The notes beneath the pieces were generated by a model. The model saw only the letters and a list, made by a program, of their open reading frames with translations. It did no database searches and was not told the origin of the DNA. A stretch of 34,005 bases of DNA, taken from assembly GCA_041494275.1 (NCBI GenBank), contig JBGQAM010000010.1:1-34005 (forward strand). Direction: 5' to 3'. A program made the translations under genes and the position numbers. Positions 15,405 through 22,918 of the stretch are shown here, piece after piece. The stretch comes from COMBO-56-21 sp041494275. GTDB lineage: Archaea > Thermoplasmatota > Thermoplasmata > UBA10834. Each line of letters begins with the position of its first letter. The stretch's first letter is position 1.

Positions 15405-16046
15405 TCAAGAGCCACGACGAGCCTGGGCCGTCATCGCCGCGCCGAGTATTCCTGCGATGACCTCGATGTACCGTATCGTCATGATGTCGGGGAGCTTTCC
15501 TGCGACAGACCCGCCGTACTCTATCCAGCCCATGAGCTCGTCTCCCGGACCAAGAATCAGAGTATCAATGAAATCCGCTTCCAGAGCATCGTCTTCAGAC
15601 TTCCTCTTGGCCCTCAAAAGGATTGGGCGGTTCACGACCCCCTGGTCCTCATTGAAAAGCTGGTTCTCCTCCTCTGGATAGAATCTGGACAATCTGCTGA
15701 TCTCTCCGGCCTTGTAAGTCCCTTTCATATCGAAATCCGTGAGCTTGTAGACCTTCGCCTTCTGTCTGGCCCAGGACTCCGCACGCATGCCTACTTGAAC
15801 TTCGTAATGGTATAATCCGTCGGACTGATTCTTCAGTCCGATCATTGTCCATCTGAACCGGAACTGCTTCTGGATGAGGTTGGCGGCCTCCTGTATGAGG
15901 TCATGAATGGCTATCTGCGGCCTCTGGAAGTTCGACAGGAGGGTCGAGAGAGTCTCAAGAGTTCTGGAGGATGGGTCGTTCCGTATCTTGAGATAGTCGA
16001 ACTTGAGTTTCCTTTTCACCGTCTCTATGTCTACAGACTCTTGCAT
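15405..16046 (-). CDS. GAF-domain-like protein, function unknown
   Basis: A 213-residue soluble protein. Residues 40-200 have the alternating helix/strand pattern of a GAF domain: an entry helix with IHDLIQEAANLIQKQFRF, then strands around WTMIGLKN and YHYEVQVGM, and a final part with LILGPGDELMGWIEYGG followed by a long helix. GAF domains bind small molecules or tetrapyrroles and usually control an attached kinase or transcription domain, but here no output domain is fused. The start at 16046 is supported by GGGGAG five bases upstream. Same strand as, and 92 bases after, the M20 hydrolase gene. No bilin-type Cys motif could be assigned with confidence. The family call comes from pattern only and should be treated as moderate. 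Confidence 0.6.
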   Translation of the reverse strand: MQESVDIETVKRKLKFDYLKIRNDPSSRTLETLSTLLSNFQRPQIAIHDLIQEAANLIQKQFRFRWTMIGLKNQSDGLYHYEVQVGMRAESWARQKAKVYKLTDFDMKGTYKAGEISRLSRFYPEEENQLFNEDQGVVNRPILLRAKRKSEDDALEADFIDTLILGPGDELMGWIEYGGSVAGKLPDIMTIRYIEVIAGILGAAMTAQARRGS

Positions 16047-16138
16047 CTTGCTCCCCGCTCTATTGTGCCCCTCACTAGGTCAGACTTGCCATGCTACGCA
16101 AGAACCATCCGTCTTCTCGGGCTCCGGATTCATAAAGG

Positions 16139-17338
16139 CTATGCCATTTCCAGGATGGTCATGAAATAGGCTCTCGAGGCGAGCGCCAGCTGCGCGACGC
16201 GGACAGCCTCTTCCGGCTGGTGATACCTCGCCAGCTCGCCCGATTCTCCAGCTCCGAAGCATATCACAGGCACACTTGCATCGCGCGCGATGATGTTATC
16301 GTCAGCCTCCGAGTGGCCGATCACAAGCCTCGGCTGATTCCCCGTGAGCGCCTTGATGCTTCTAGTTGCGGCTTTCACGAGGGGCGAGGTTGGAGCTGTC
16401 ACATGCGGGTGGAAGAGGTTGCCTGGGGTCGTCTCCAGCTCGATTCTGACTCTGCTCCTGAGATTCAGGTTCTTGATAACTCCGATGATATCTGCTTTCA
16501 CGTCCCCGCTCCCGGGCACCGTGCACCTGATCACCTTGAGTGTGCATTTCTCCGGGACGGTGAGAGTCTCGGACCCTCCGGATATCTTCAGGACGGTCTG
16601 GCTTTCCTTCAGTGTCTGGAAATCGTCTGCGACAAGGCCGTTGGCGGTCTTCAGATTCATCGCGTCGAGCGCGCAGACGATCTTCGCGGCATCGGCTATT
16701 GCGTTGATTCCGTCATCGGGCCTGGATCCATGAGCCGCCTTTCCTACGACATCGATGTCGAAGTACGAGCCCCCTCTTCTTCCGTTGGTGATCGCCCTCA
16801 GTCCGCCGAAACCTTCTCCCACAATGACCGCCTTGGCCTTTCTGAACCCCCCTTTCGAGATCATGGCCCTCGTGCCAGCGCTCGTGGCCTCTTCTCCGGA
16901 AACGGCCTGCAGGACGATTCTCTGGGAGCGCGGGTCTGCGATCTCCGCAATGGATCTGAAAGCGATCATCAAAGCCGCGATGCCGCCCTTCATGTCGAGC
17001 GAACCGAGGCCGTAGAGCATTCCGTTCTCCACCTTCGCTCCGAACGGGTCGTGCTTCCAGCCGCTCATGACCTCGACGGTGTCGATATGGCCATTGAGCA
17101 CAACCGATTGTGCCTTCTTGTCCCCGATCTCAGCGAGAACGCTGGGTCCAAAGCCTTTCACGGGGACGAGCCTGGGCGACAGTCCCCACTTGTCCAGTTT
17201 CTGGAAGATGAACTTGGAGATGCGTCCTTCGTGGGCTGTAACGCTGGGAATCCTGATGAGCTCACGCGAAAGCTGCAGGACCTCTTCTTCATCGATCATC
17301 TGCCTTGCGCAACTCAACAGGTCTCCCCGCTTGTTCAT
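16139..17338 (-). CDS. M20/M25/M40 family metallohydrolase (ArgE/DapE/ACY1-like deacylase or dipeptidase)
   Basis: A 399-residue cytosolic zinc hydrolase of the type that removes acyl groups from amino acids or splits small peptides. Metal and catalytic residues are in place: His84 with Asp86 in NGHIDTV, Asp115 in GSLDMKGG, the catalytic Glu149-Glu150 in VSGEEATSAG, Glu175 in VGEGFGG, and the final His373 in ARYHQPEE. The dimerisation or lid domain lies between about 185 and 300 and contains GKAAHGSRPDDG. The exact substrate (N-succinyl-diaminopimelate, N-acetylornithine, N-acyl amino acids or a peptide) is not set by these motifs. No lysine or arginine synthesis genes are beside it. The ATG at 17338 fits a leaderless transcript from a TATA-like box at 17363-17370; Met14 is an alternative. 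Confidence 0.9.
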   Translation of the reverse strand: MNKRGDLLSCARQMIDEEEVLQLSRELIRIPSVTAHEGRISKFIFQKLDKWGLSPRLVPVKGFGPSVLAEIGDKKAQSVVLNGHIDTVEVMSGWKHDPFGAKVENGMLYGLGSLDMKGGIAALMIAFRSIAEIADPRSQRIVLQAVSGEEATSAGTRAMISKGGFRKAKAVIVGEGFGGLRAITNGRRGGSYFDIDVVGKAAHGSRPDDGINAIADAAKIVCALDAMNLKTANGLVADDFQTLKESQTVLKISGGSETLTVPEKCTLKVIRCTVPGSGDVKADIIGVIKNLNLRSRVRIELETTPGNLFHPHVTAPTSPLVKAATRSIKALTGNQPRLVIGHSEADDNIIARDASVPVICFGAGESGELARYHQPEEAVRVAQLALASRAYFMTILEMA

Positions 17339-17362
17339 GAGGCGGGGAAAGGCGGGCTAGGT

Positions 17363-17370
17363 CAAAAAAC
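17363..17370 (-). promoter_or_regulatory. TATA-like box for the M20 hydrolase gene
   Basis: The minus strand reads GTTTTTTG, about 28 bases before the ATG at 17338, which has no ribosome site. The spacing fits a leaderless mRNA. Confidence 0.4.
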
Positions 17371-17392
17371 CAATGCAAGCCTCTCGCAACTC

Positions 17393-17400
17393 TCAAATAA
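17393..17400 (+). promoter_or_regulatory. TATA-like box for the 39-residue zinc-ribbon gene
   Basis: TCAAATAA lies 35 bases before the ATG at 17431, giving an expected transcription start near 17423. AAGGTG (17421-17426) could act as a short ribosome site. Confidence 0.4.
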
Positions 17401-17430
17401 GCCAGATGTTCTTCCCAGGTAAGGTGTCCA

Positions 17431-17550
17431 ATGAAGAAGAAGCATGAACAGGCTTGGTGCCCCGAATGCGAGAAGGTCGAGAAGAAGGTCAGACTCGTCG
17501 GCGGCTGCTGTCCTGAGTGTCACTACATGTATCTCACTCGAAGAACATAG
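17431..17550 (+). CDS. Tiny zinc-ribbon protein, 39 residues
   Basis: A short open frame that begins with MKKKHEQAWCPECEKV and ends in HYMYLTRRT before TAG. It has paired cysteine knuckles, Cys10-Pro-Glu-Cys13 and Cys26-Cys27-Pro-Glu-Cys30, exactly the layout of a single treble-clef or zinc-ribbon fold, and basic residues at both ends. An AAGGTG site and a TATA-like box are correctly placed upstream. Such mini zinc ribbons are common in archaea and usually bind nucleic acid or act as small subunits, but no function is known for this one. Cysteine order, promoter and ribosome site together make a chance frame unlikely. It is divergent from the M20 hydrolase gene. Confidence 0.72.
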   Translation: MKKKHEQAWCPECEKVEKKVRLVGGCCPECHYMYLTRRT

Positions 17551-17674
17551 TCTGTCGAGCGTGCGGTTCGAGGAATGCACAACATCGTCGGGCCTCAGAC
17601 CCTTTGAGAACATCAAGAAACCCTAGGGAAATCAGCTCAACTCTGTCGAATGCCTGCGGGGTCTCTGGTGTCGT

Positions 17675-18538
17675 TCACATCTTCGAGACATGCTTGATGA
17701 ACTTGCCGTTCCAGTATTCTTCGAAAGCGATATCCAGTTCCTTTTCAGTGTTCATCACGATCGGTCCCCGCCACGCGACTGGCTCACCGATCGGCTTTCC
17801 CGAGACCAACAGGAATCGCATCCCGTCCTTCCCCGCTCTCGAGACTATGTGATCGCCATCTCCGAAAATGATGAGATTCTCGTTCGCGACTGGGTAGTGG
17901 TCGTCTGGATCGAAGAACCCCTGCCCATTGAAGACATATGCGAATGCTTTGTTTCCTTTTCGAATCTGGTGCTCAAACTCGGCGTGAGCCTTGAGATCGA
18001 CATCCAGGTACTCGGCCTCGACAACAAGGTCTCTCACCGGTCCTTCGACACGGCCCGCCTTTCCTGCTATGACTCTGATCCCGACCCCTCTCGACGGGGT
18101 CGTGATCGGGATCTGCTTGTCAGTGATGCCCCTGTATCTCGGCCCCATCATCTTCTTCGATGCAGGCAAATTCACCCAAAGCTGGAACCCCTGCATCATC
18201 CCATCGTACGGCCGAGGCATTTCCTGGTGGATTATGCCACTCCCCGCGGTCATCCACTGGACATCTCCAGATCCGATTCTTCCGACGTTCCCCATGCTGT
18301 CCCCATGGTCGACTGAACCTCTGATCATGTAGGTGACCGTCTCGATTCCCCTGTGAGGATGCCAGGGAAAACCCAGGATGTAGTCTCGCGGGTTGGTCGA
18401 GTGGAAGTCGTCCAATAGAAGAAATGGATCCAGAAACGGGACCTCATAATTCCCGAAAGCTCTTTTCAGATGAACGCCGGCTCCCTCGAGTGTGGGTCGG
18501 CTGCTCAGAATTCCCGAAACCGTTCTTGGGTCCTTCAT
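17675..18538 (-). CDS. Pirin family protein
   Basis: A 287-residue bicupin of normal pirin length. The N-terminal cupin carries all four expected metal ligands: His60 and His62 in WHPHRGIETVTY, and His104 with Glu106 in GIIHQEMP. GIIHQEMP is a hallmark of the family, and the C-terminal cupin follows from about residue 170. Pirins bind iron. E. coli YhhW degrades quercetin, while other members act as redox-sensitive regulators of transcription or metabolic enzymes, so the cellular role here cannot be fixed. The ATG at 18538 is preceded by a weak GATGTGAT. Its immediate neighbours are small proteins of unknown function. Confidence 0.93.
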   Translation of the reverse strand: MKDPRTVSGILSSRPTLEGAGVHLKRAFGNYEVPFLDPFLLLDDFHSTNPRDYILGFPWHPHRGIETVTYMIRGSVDHGDSMGNVGRIGSGDVQWMTAGSGIIHQEMPRPYDGMMQGFQLWVNLPASKKMMGPRYRGITDKQIPITTPSRGVGIRVIAGKAGRVEGPVRDLVVEAEYLDVDLKAHAEFEHQIRKGNKAFAYVFNGQGFFDPDDHYPVANENLIIFGDGDHIVSRAGKDGMRFLLVSGKPIGEPVAWRGPIVMNTEKELDIAFEEYWNGKFIKHVSKM

Positions 18539-18645
18539 AATATCACATCTGTCGCCTGAGCATATGAGGATTCCGCCTCAGCCCGATGCGCAACGGGGTC
18601 GCCGAGGCGCATTCTCTCGTCCGCTAGTATCTACCTGGCGACTAG

Positions 18646-18840
18646 CTAAGGTTTCTCCAAGATCTTCACACCTTGTGCCTCGAGCTCGACAACCTTGAGC
18701 CAGAACAACGCGAGGAGCGCATTCACCTGTGCCTGGACAGGGGTGCTGTGACCACTCTCAGCGTTCTCGGCAAGGGTCAGGGCTTTCTCCATTACCGCCG
18801 AGGTCCTCTTCTCAGGGTTTTCCTTGCTGTACCGTGACAT
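18646..18840 (-). CDS. Small hypothetical protein (64 residues)
   Basis: I do not recognise this protein. It is a 64-residue, mostly helical chain with a Lys/Glu-rich N-terminus (RYSKENPEKRTSA) and a more hydrophobic second half (QVNALLALFWLKVVELEAQG). There is no cysteine motif and probably no true membrane span. Translation is well supported: GGAGGTGA lies six bases before the ATG at 18840, the strongest ribosome site in this part of the window. It may form a helical hairpin or oligomer. It lies 107 bases upstream of the pirin gene on the same strand, but any functional tie is open. Confidence 0.7.
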   Translation of the reverse strand: MSRYSKENPEKRTSAVMEKALTLAENAESGHSTPVQAQVNALLALFWLKVVELEAQGVKILEKP

Positions 18841-19010
18841 CCTCGATTCACCTCCGTATTCAGATACACTGATGGGTCTCTAGACTAAGAATGTCTTCGT
18901 TAACGGATTAGGCGCGCAGGGAGAAGGGGCTTGGTTTCATCAGCTGCCAGCTAACGCTCCGTGTCAGTCCACGCATATGCTGGGTTCGATTTGGCAGGGT
19001 ATCCAGTCAA

Positions 19011-19018
19011 CTTTTAAG
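19011..19018 (+). promoter_or_regulatory. TATA-like box for the 19037 gene
   Basis: CTTTTAAG lies 23 bases before the ATG at 19037. The gene has no ribosome site, so the transcript should start at or next to the ATG: a textbook leaderless arrangement. Confidence 0.55.
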
Positions 19019-19036
19019 TATCAAGGAACGCTACGT

Positions 19037-19381
19037 ATGCCTACACGGAGAGATGATTTGGCCAGGAGCAGCGGGAGATACAAAGGGCGAAGGAGCAACG
19101 AGCCGAAGTTTCATCCTCCCAGTGAGAGCGATAGGACCGCCATGCTGAACCTTGGCAGGATAACGACCTTCAGGTACGGCATGAGGGAGATCATGAGCCA
19201 CTATGAGATCGACGAAGCAAGCTCCTCTTCTTTGATCGCAAGTGTAATCGCCAAAGGTTCCCGGCAGTCCATCAGTTCTGCTCGAGACTACGTTCGTGAC
19301 CAAGAGAAGACAGGCATGTACCCGAAAGCAGTCACAGACGAGATCTGCGATCTTCTCGAGAAGTTCGCAAGGTACCGTTGA
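19037..19381 (+). CDS. Small basic protein of unknown function, leaderless gene
   Basis: A 114-residue protein that I cannot assign. The first 45 residues are strongly basic and apparently flexible (MPTRRDD, SGRYKGRRSNE), while residues 50-114 look like four or five helices: NLGRITTFRYGMREIMSHY, SLIASVIAKGS, SSARDYVRDQEKTG and AVTDEICDLLEKFARYR. A basic tail before a compact helical domain is the layout expected of a small nucleic-acid-binding protein, but no known motif is complete. The ATG at 19037 is chosen over an upstream in-frame ATG at 18977 because the TATA-like box lies between them. The final segment ends in a run of Lys/Arg/Tyr, followed by a short T-run at about 19401. Confidence 0.75.
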   Translation: MPTRRDDLARSSGRYKGRRSNEPKFHPPSESDRTAMLNLGRITTFRYGMREIMSHYEIDEASSSSLIASVIAKGSRQSISSARDYVRDQEKTGMYPKAVTDEICDLLEKFARYR

Positions 19382-19555
19382 GATCTCTCGTACATGAGGC
19401 TTTTTGTCGTTGATTGGCTAGATTGGCCATACCCCGTTGCGACTCTCTGGTCATTCTCCGACCGTCGAAGACCGAGTCTGTCTAGCTGATTGTCAAAAGA
19501 ATAGTGAAATGGTTTGCTTGTTTGAACGAATAATTCATGAAAATGAACTTTGCGC

Positions 19556-19741
19556 TCAGAACGTGTCTCTTCGTGGGGGTCTGTGCTTGTCGAAGCAACC
19601 GCGGCAGTATACAGGCCTACCCTCTGTCGGCTTGAAGGGTACCTCTGACTCTGCGCCACAGTCGGAGCACTTGATCTTGTGCATCTCCCTGGGGCCCGAG
19701 TCGTATCTGCGGCTACCGCCACTGTTTTGGCCGTAACTCAT
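19556..19741 (-). CDS. Small CxxC-x17-CxxC zinc-ribbon protein
   Basis: A 61-residue protein whose only domain is a zinc ribbon, Cys25-Ser-Asp-Cys28 and Cys46-Arg-Gly-Cys49, with 17 residues between the pairs. The context PFKPTEGRPVYCRGCF matches the conserved CxxC-x17-CxxC small-domain family found in many bacteria and archaea. The N-terminal 20 residues are Gly/Ser/Arg-rich and disordered. The start at 19741 is decided by AAAGGAG nine bases upstream; an ATG at 19783 in the same frame would place this ribosome site inside the coding region. Function is unknown, and binding of nucleic acid is plausible. Confidence 0.85.
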   Translation of the reverse strand: MSYGQNSGGSRRYDSGPREMHKIKCSDCGAESEVPFKPTEGRPVYCRGCFDKHRPPRRDTF

Positions 19742-19876
19742 TACTAATTTCTCCTTTCTAGCGAGAGCACCGATTGCGCTCATCGCAAGACCGTCTAACT
19801 GGTCTTACTACAAGTAGTCATCCCTGCCACCTAACTACCGAGGAATCATGTGTCTGGCAGCACGACCACTTCGAGT

Positions 19877-20227
19877 TCACCAGAGCCTTCCTCGGGCGGA
19901 GCTTGCGCCGAATCGTCTGCGTTTCCGAAGCTCGAAAGCACAGAAGACCAAGAACGAGACAGAAAGCATGGCCGAGATGAAGATCATCAAGAAGGCGACA
20001 AACGTGACTGTCATACCGGCGAGAGTCCTTGCAGACTGAACAAGGTCCCCGTAGAGAGCGATGTACAGAAGAGGAAAGCAGATTATCCAAAGCGCTGCGA
20101 CGGCTACCAGGTGCTCCTCCAGGAGATACACGAAAAGTCCCTTCAGTGAGTCAATCGACCTGGCACCTCTCCTGAGAAACGCCGCGCGTCTCTTCCTCGA
20201 ATGAACGCTTGCGCAGGTGCTCGACAT
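19877..20227 (-). CDS. Small membrane protein with two helices, function unknown
   Basis: A 116-residue protein with two clear hydrophobic stretches, about residues 38-58 (LVAVAALWIICFPLLYIALY) and 68-95, flanked by Arg-rich tails (RKRRAAFLRRGARS at the N-terminus, ELRKRRRFG after the second helix). The positive charge on both ends predicts a helical hairpin with both ends in the cytoplasm. No family is recognised. The ATG at 20227 has only a weak AGGG upstream, and the codon pattern is less convincing than that of its neighbours, so this is a moderate call. It lies 32 bases after the acetyltransferase gene on the same strand and could be co-transcribed. Confidence 0.5.
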   Translation of the reverse strand: MSSTCASVHSRKRRAAFLRRGARSIDSLKGLFVYLLEEHLVAVAALWIICFPLLYIALYGDLVQSARTLAGMTVTFVAFLMIFISAMLSVSFLVFCAFELRKRRRFGASSARGRLW

Positions 20228-20259
20228 GAATATTGCCCTATGCTAGATGGCTGTGCTCC

Positions 20260-20970
20260 CTATTTGGGTTTCTCGGAACCTGCGGTTGCCTGTGCCTTCT
20301 GGAGGTCCAGGACATAGATCATTCCGGTGGAGTCCACGTTGCAGAAATACGAGGTAACGTTGTCGTGGAAGGTCCCCACCCTCTTGAACCCGTACTTCTC
20401 GTAGAACTGCCAGTTGCTCGTTTTGTCGTCGGTGTAGACTGTCGCAAGTGTCGAGCCCACTTCCCTGGCAGTCCGCAGGAATCTGTCAATCAGCACGCCG
20501 CCGATCCCCTTCCCTCTGTGCTTGGAATCAACGATGAACAGCCCGATTTCCGCATCTGATCGCGGCATGTTCACCTTGAGCTTCAGCTCGGTCAAGAGCA
20601 GCGTCCAGAAGAGCGCCAGGATTCCCGGAGTCTTTCTGTATTTACCTACGATGTACTTCGCCAAAGTCGGAAGCTCCCCGAAGAACGACCCTGGAACCGC
20701 CACCTCTCCGCGGTATTTGTCTATCCTTCCGAAGAGGAAGCCAACCACACCCTGCGAATCGTATGCGACCTCCGTCCAGTTGGCATCCATCAGCGACGAC
20801 TCTATGTAGCCCTCCATGCCCCAGGTTCCAGCATTCTTGGCAGCCAGGTCCGGGCCGGGAGGCCAGGCATCTTCCGCCAGCTTCGTGCACGCTTGGAGGT
20901 CCTCCGGAGAGTATCTTCGAAACGAGATGCGTTGTCGGTCCGCTGAATCCATCATAGTTTTCTCTGGCAT
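20260..20970 (-). CDS. GNAT family N-acetyltransferase
   Basis: A 236-residue cytosolic acetyltransferase. The acetyl-CoA pyrophosphate loop is RGKGIG (152-157) within LFIVDSKHRGKGIGGVLIDR, and the following segment STLATVYTDDKTSNWQFYEKYGFKRVGTF is the usual GNAT motif B ending in the conserved Phe-Tyr-Glu-Lys-x-Gly-Phe. An extra region of about 50 residues between strands 3 and 4 (residues 88-137), partly hydrophobic, makes it longer than a minimal GNAT. The acceptor may be a protein N-terminus, an amino acid, an antibiotic or a polyamine; nothing in the sequence decides. The start at 20970 is the first of several nearby Met codons (1, 6 and 7). Confidence 0.9.
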   Translation of the reverse strand: MPEKTMMDSADRQRISFRRYSPEDLQACTKLAEDAWPPGPDLAAKNAGTWGMEGYIESSLMDANWTEVAYDSQGVVGFLFGRIDKYRGEVAVPGSFFGELPTLAKYIVGKYRKTPGILALFWTLLLTELKLKVNMPRSDAEIGLFIVDSKHRGKGIGGVLIDRFLRTAREVGSTLATVYTDDKTSNWQFYEKYGFKRVGTFHDNVTSYFCNVDSTGMIYVLDLQKAQATAGSEKPK

Positions 20971-21140
20971 CAGTACGACGCTTGGAAAGGAAAAACTATC
21001 GCTTCGATCTGGTATTGGGTCGGATTGTCAGGCACGTTCTCAATCAAGTGCCTGCCCGTTGGGCTGGACCCCACCCCCCCCGAGCCGTCCTTCTCAGCGA
21101 AGGTCGTATTTTAAGCTGTCCCCTAGCCCCCATTGAAAGC

Positions 21141-21147
21141 TATTTAT
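21141..21147 (+). promoter_or_regulatory. TATA-like box for the saccharopine-dehydrogenase-like gene
   Basis: TATTTAT lies about 73 bases before the ATG at 21217, predicting a start near 21170 and a leader of about 45 bases. A second candidate, ATTTTAAG, lies at 21109-21116. One of them may be the working box; the pair could also give two transcripts. Confidence 0.4.
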
Positions 21148-21216
21148 CGTGCACCTCGGTATCTCCCCCGCCCGGCGTGGCTGGGTCGAAATGATGAAAG
21201 CATCAGTAGGGGAATC

Positions 21217-22413
21217 ATGGCGAAGGAACTGAATGTGGCAATATTCGGATGCGGCGGGGTAGGACAGTGTATCGCGCAGGAATTGGCGAAGAGCAAGTTG
21301 GTGTCGCGTCTGATTCTAGCAGACGTTAACCTCAAGGGTCCCGAGTCTGTGAAGAGGAGGACCAAGAGCGACAAGGTCGAGATCGCCAAGGCCGACGGGT
21401 CAAATCCGGACGAGGTTGCCAAGATCGCGGACAAGGTCGATATTCTTGTCAATGGGACCGTTCCCGCGCTAAATCTCAAGATAATGGAAGGGTGCCTGAA
21501 AGGAAGCGCCAACTACGTCGACATGGCCTCAGGTGACAAGGAATTCGGCCACCCTATGTTCGAGGACCAGGAGACATTCGATAAGAAGTACAAGGACGCG
21601 GGGTTATTCGCCCTCTGTTCGATGGGTATAGACCCCGGTGCGTCCGACCTCTTCGCGAAGCGCGCCGCAGACAGAATGGAGTCTGTGGATTACGTGAAGG
21701 TTCGCGATGCGGACAACAGCAAACTTGAAGGATACGAGTTCGCGACCTACTTCTCCCCGGACGCGATGATCGAGGAGTGCATCAGGGACCCTCTATACTA
21801 CGAGAACGGGAAATGGAAGCGGGCTCCAGCGTTGAGCACGAGCGAGGTCTACTCATTCCCTGAGCCGATCGGCCCGATGAAGGTGTTCATGACCGATCAC
21901 GAGGAGAGCGAGTTGGTCCCCAAGTTCATCGGCAAGAGGGTCAAGCGATGCGATTTCATGATCACTCTCGACGAGACCTTCATCGAGTATGTCCAGTTCC
22001 TCAAGAAGCTCGGACTGCTGTCTTTCAAACCGATCAAGATAAGGGACATGGAGGTAGCTCCGATCGAGGTCGTGATCGCCACGATGCCCAGACCAGACGA
22101 TCTGGCGGGGAAGCTCAAAGGCAACTGTTGTGTATTGACTGAGGTCGCTGGGAGGATGAGTGGTGAGGATACCGTGATCAGGACATGGACCTACATGTCC
22201 CACGAGCAGGCATACGAACTATCCGGAATCCACGCGACTGCATATCAGACTGCGATGCCCGTCGCAGTAGTCGTCGAGATGTTTGCCCGCGGCGAGATCG
22301 ACCTCAAAGGCGTGAAGTCTCCTGAGGCGGTCGATCCTGTCAAGTTCTGCTCGTACCTGCCAGACAAGAACATCCCGGTCTTCGAGGAGATAATCAAGCG
22401 CACTGAAGAATAG
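21217..22413 (+). CDS. Saccharopine dehydrogenase family NAD(P)-dependent oxidoreductase
   Basis: A 398-residue protein with a Rossmann fold at the N-terminus (VAIFGCGGVGQCIAQEL, residues 8-24, and the LILADV strand end) and the family's central catalytic domain. Members reduce or oxidise amino-acid imines: saccharopine in lysine metabolism, carboxynorspermidine in polyamine synthesis, or related compounds. Segments such as NYVDMASGD, GIDPGASDLFAKRAAD and TGx-free WTYMSHEQAYEL fit the saccharopine dehydrogenase-like group, but no motif fixes the substrate. The ATG at 21217 has AGGGGAATC just before it; longer in-frame starts upstream overlap the TATA-like box. It stands alone on the plus strand, though the next amino-acid genes lie within 10 kb. 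Confidence 0.9.
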   Translation: MAKELNVAIFGCGGVGQCIAQELAKSKLVSRLILADVNLKGPESVKRRTKSDKVEIAKADGSNPDEVAKIADKVDILVNGTVPALNLKIMEGCLKGSANYVDMASGDKEFGHPMFEDQETFDKKYKDAGLFALCSMGIDPGASDLFAKRAADRMESVDYVKVRDADNSKLEGYEFATYFSPDAMIEECIRDPLYYENGKWKRAPALSTSEVYSFPEPIGPMKVFMTDHEESELVPKFIGKRVKRCDFMITLDETFIEYVQFLKKLGLLSFKPIKIRDMEVAPIEVVIATMPRPDDLAGKLKGNCCVLTEVAGRMSGEDTVIRTWTYMSHEQAYELSGIHATAYQTAMPVAVVVEMFARGEIDLKGVKSPEAVDPVKFCSYLPDKNIPVFEEIIKRTEE

Positions 22414-22494
22414 GCAATCACCCTTCCGGTCAGAAAGACAAGGACAGACGAATCGCCGCCTGGACATCCAGAGCAACCACTGCCCTGACCACTA

Positions 22495-22881
22495 TCATTT
22501 CGCAAGGTCAATCTGGACCTCTTCGGTCTCGAAAATCGACACGCTGACGGATGTGCTGAACGACCTGAAGTTGTACTGCGAGTCGTTCTGGAACGAATAG
22601 TACATGTAGACAGCGTAGGTCCCAGCCTTCAAGGAATAGGAAAGAGCGCGCTCCTCCCCTGGCATCAGGAGGATTTCGTTGCTGCCATAGTGCGCCCCAT
22701 ATACGTTGAGATGACCAGTGACTGGATCCTCCGTGTCCGTATTGGTGATCGTGATTACCACTCTAGAGAAGGGCACCGACACCGCGATCACAGGGAGCAG
22801 GATGATTGCCAGCATCGCGATGATGACAATCAGCATCTTCTTGGATACGCCGTCGGAAACGGCCTTCGGCTGCGACCCCAT
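22495..22881 (-). CDS. Membrane-anchored extracytoplasmic small protein, function unknown
   Basis: A 128-residue protein with one N-terminal hydrophobic helix (about residues 15-38, MLIVIIAMLAIILLPVIAV) and a beta-rich outer part of about 90 residues, including VITITNTD, HLNVYGAHYG and YAVYMYYSF. No cysteines are seen in the outer part. The topology suggests a single-pass anchor with the domain outside the cell, or an uncleaved signal. GGAGGG eight bases before the ATG at 22881 supports this start rather than one at 22908. It follows the zinc-ribbon membrane protein gene by 37 bases, probably in one transcript. I do not recognise the family. Confidence 0.75.
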   Translation of the reverse strand: MGSQPKAVSDGVSKKMLIVIIAMLAIILLPVIAVSVPFSRVVITITNTDTEDPVTGHLNVYGAHYGSNEILLMPGEERALSYSLKAGTYAVYMYYSFQNDSQYNFRSFSTSVSVSIFETEEVQIDLAK

Positions 22882-22918
22882 CACCGTCCCTCCATCCAAC
22901 GAACGCATCCCGTCGCCA

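Noticed and set aside
16220..17422. 400-residue plus-strand frame opposite the M20 hydrolase gene
   Set aside because: The opposite strand carries every catalytic motif of the M20 family, so this is an antisense shadow.
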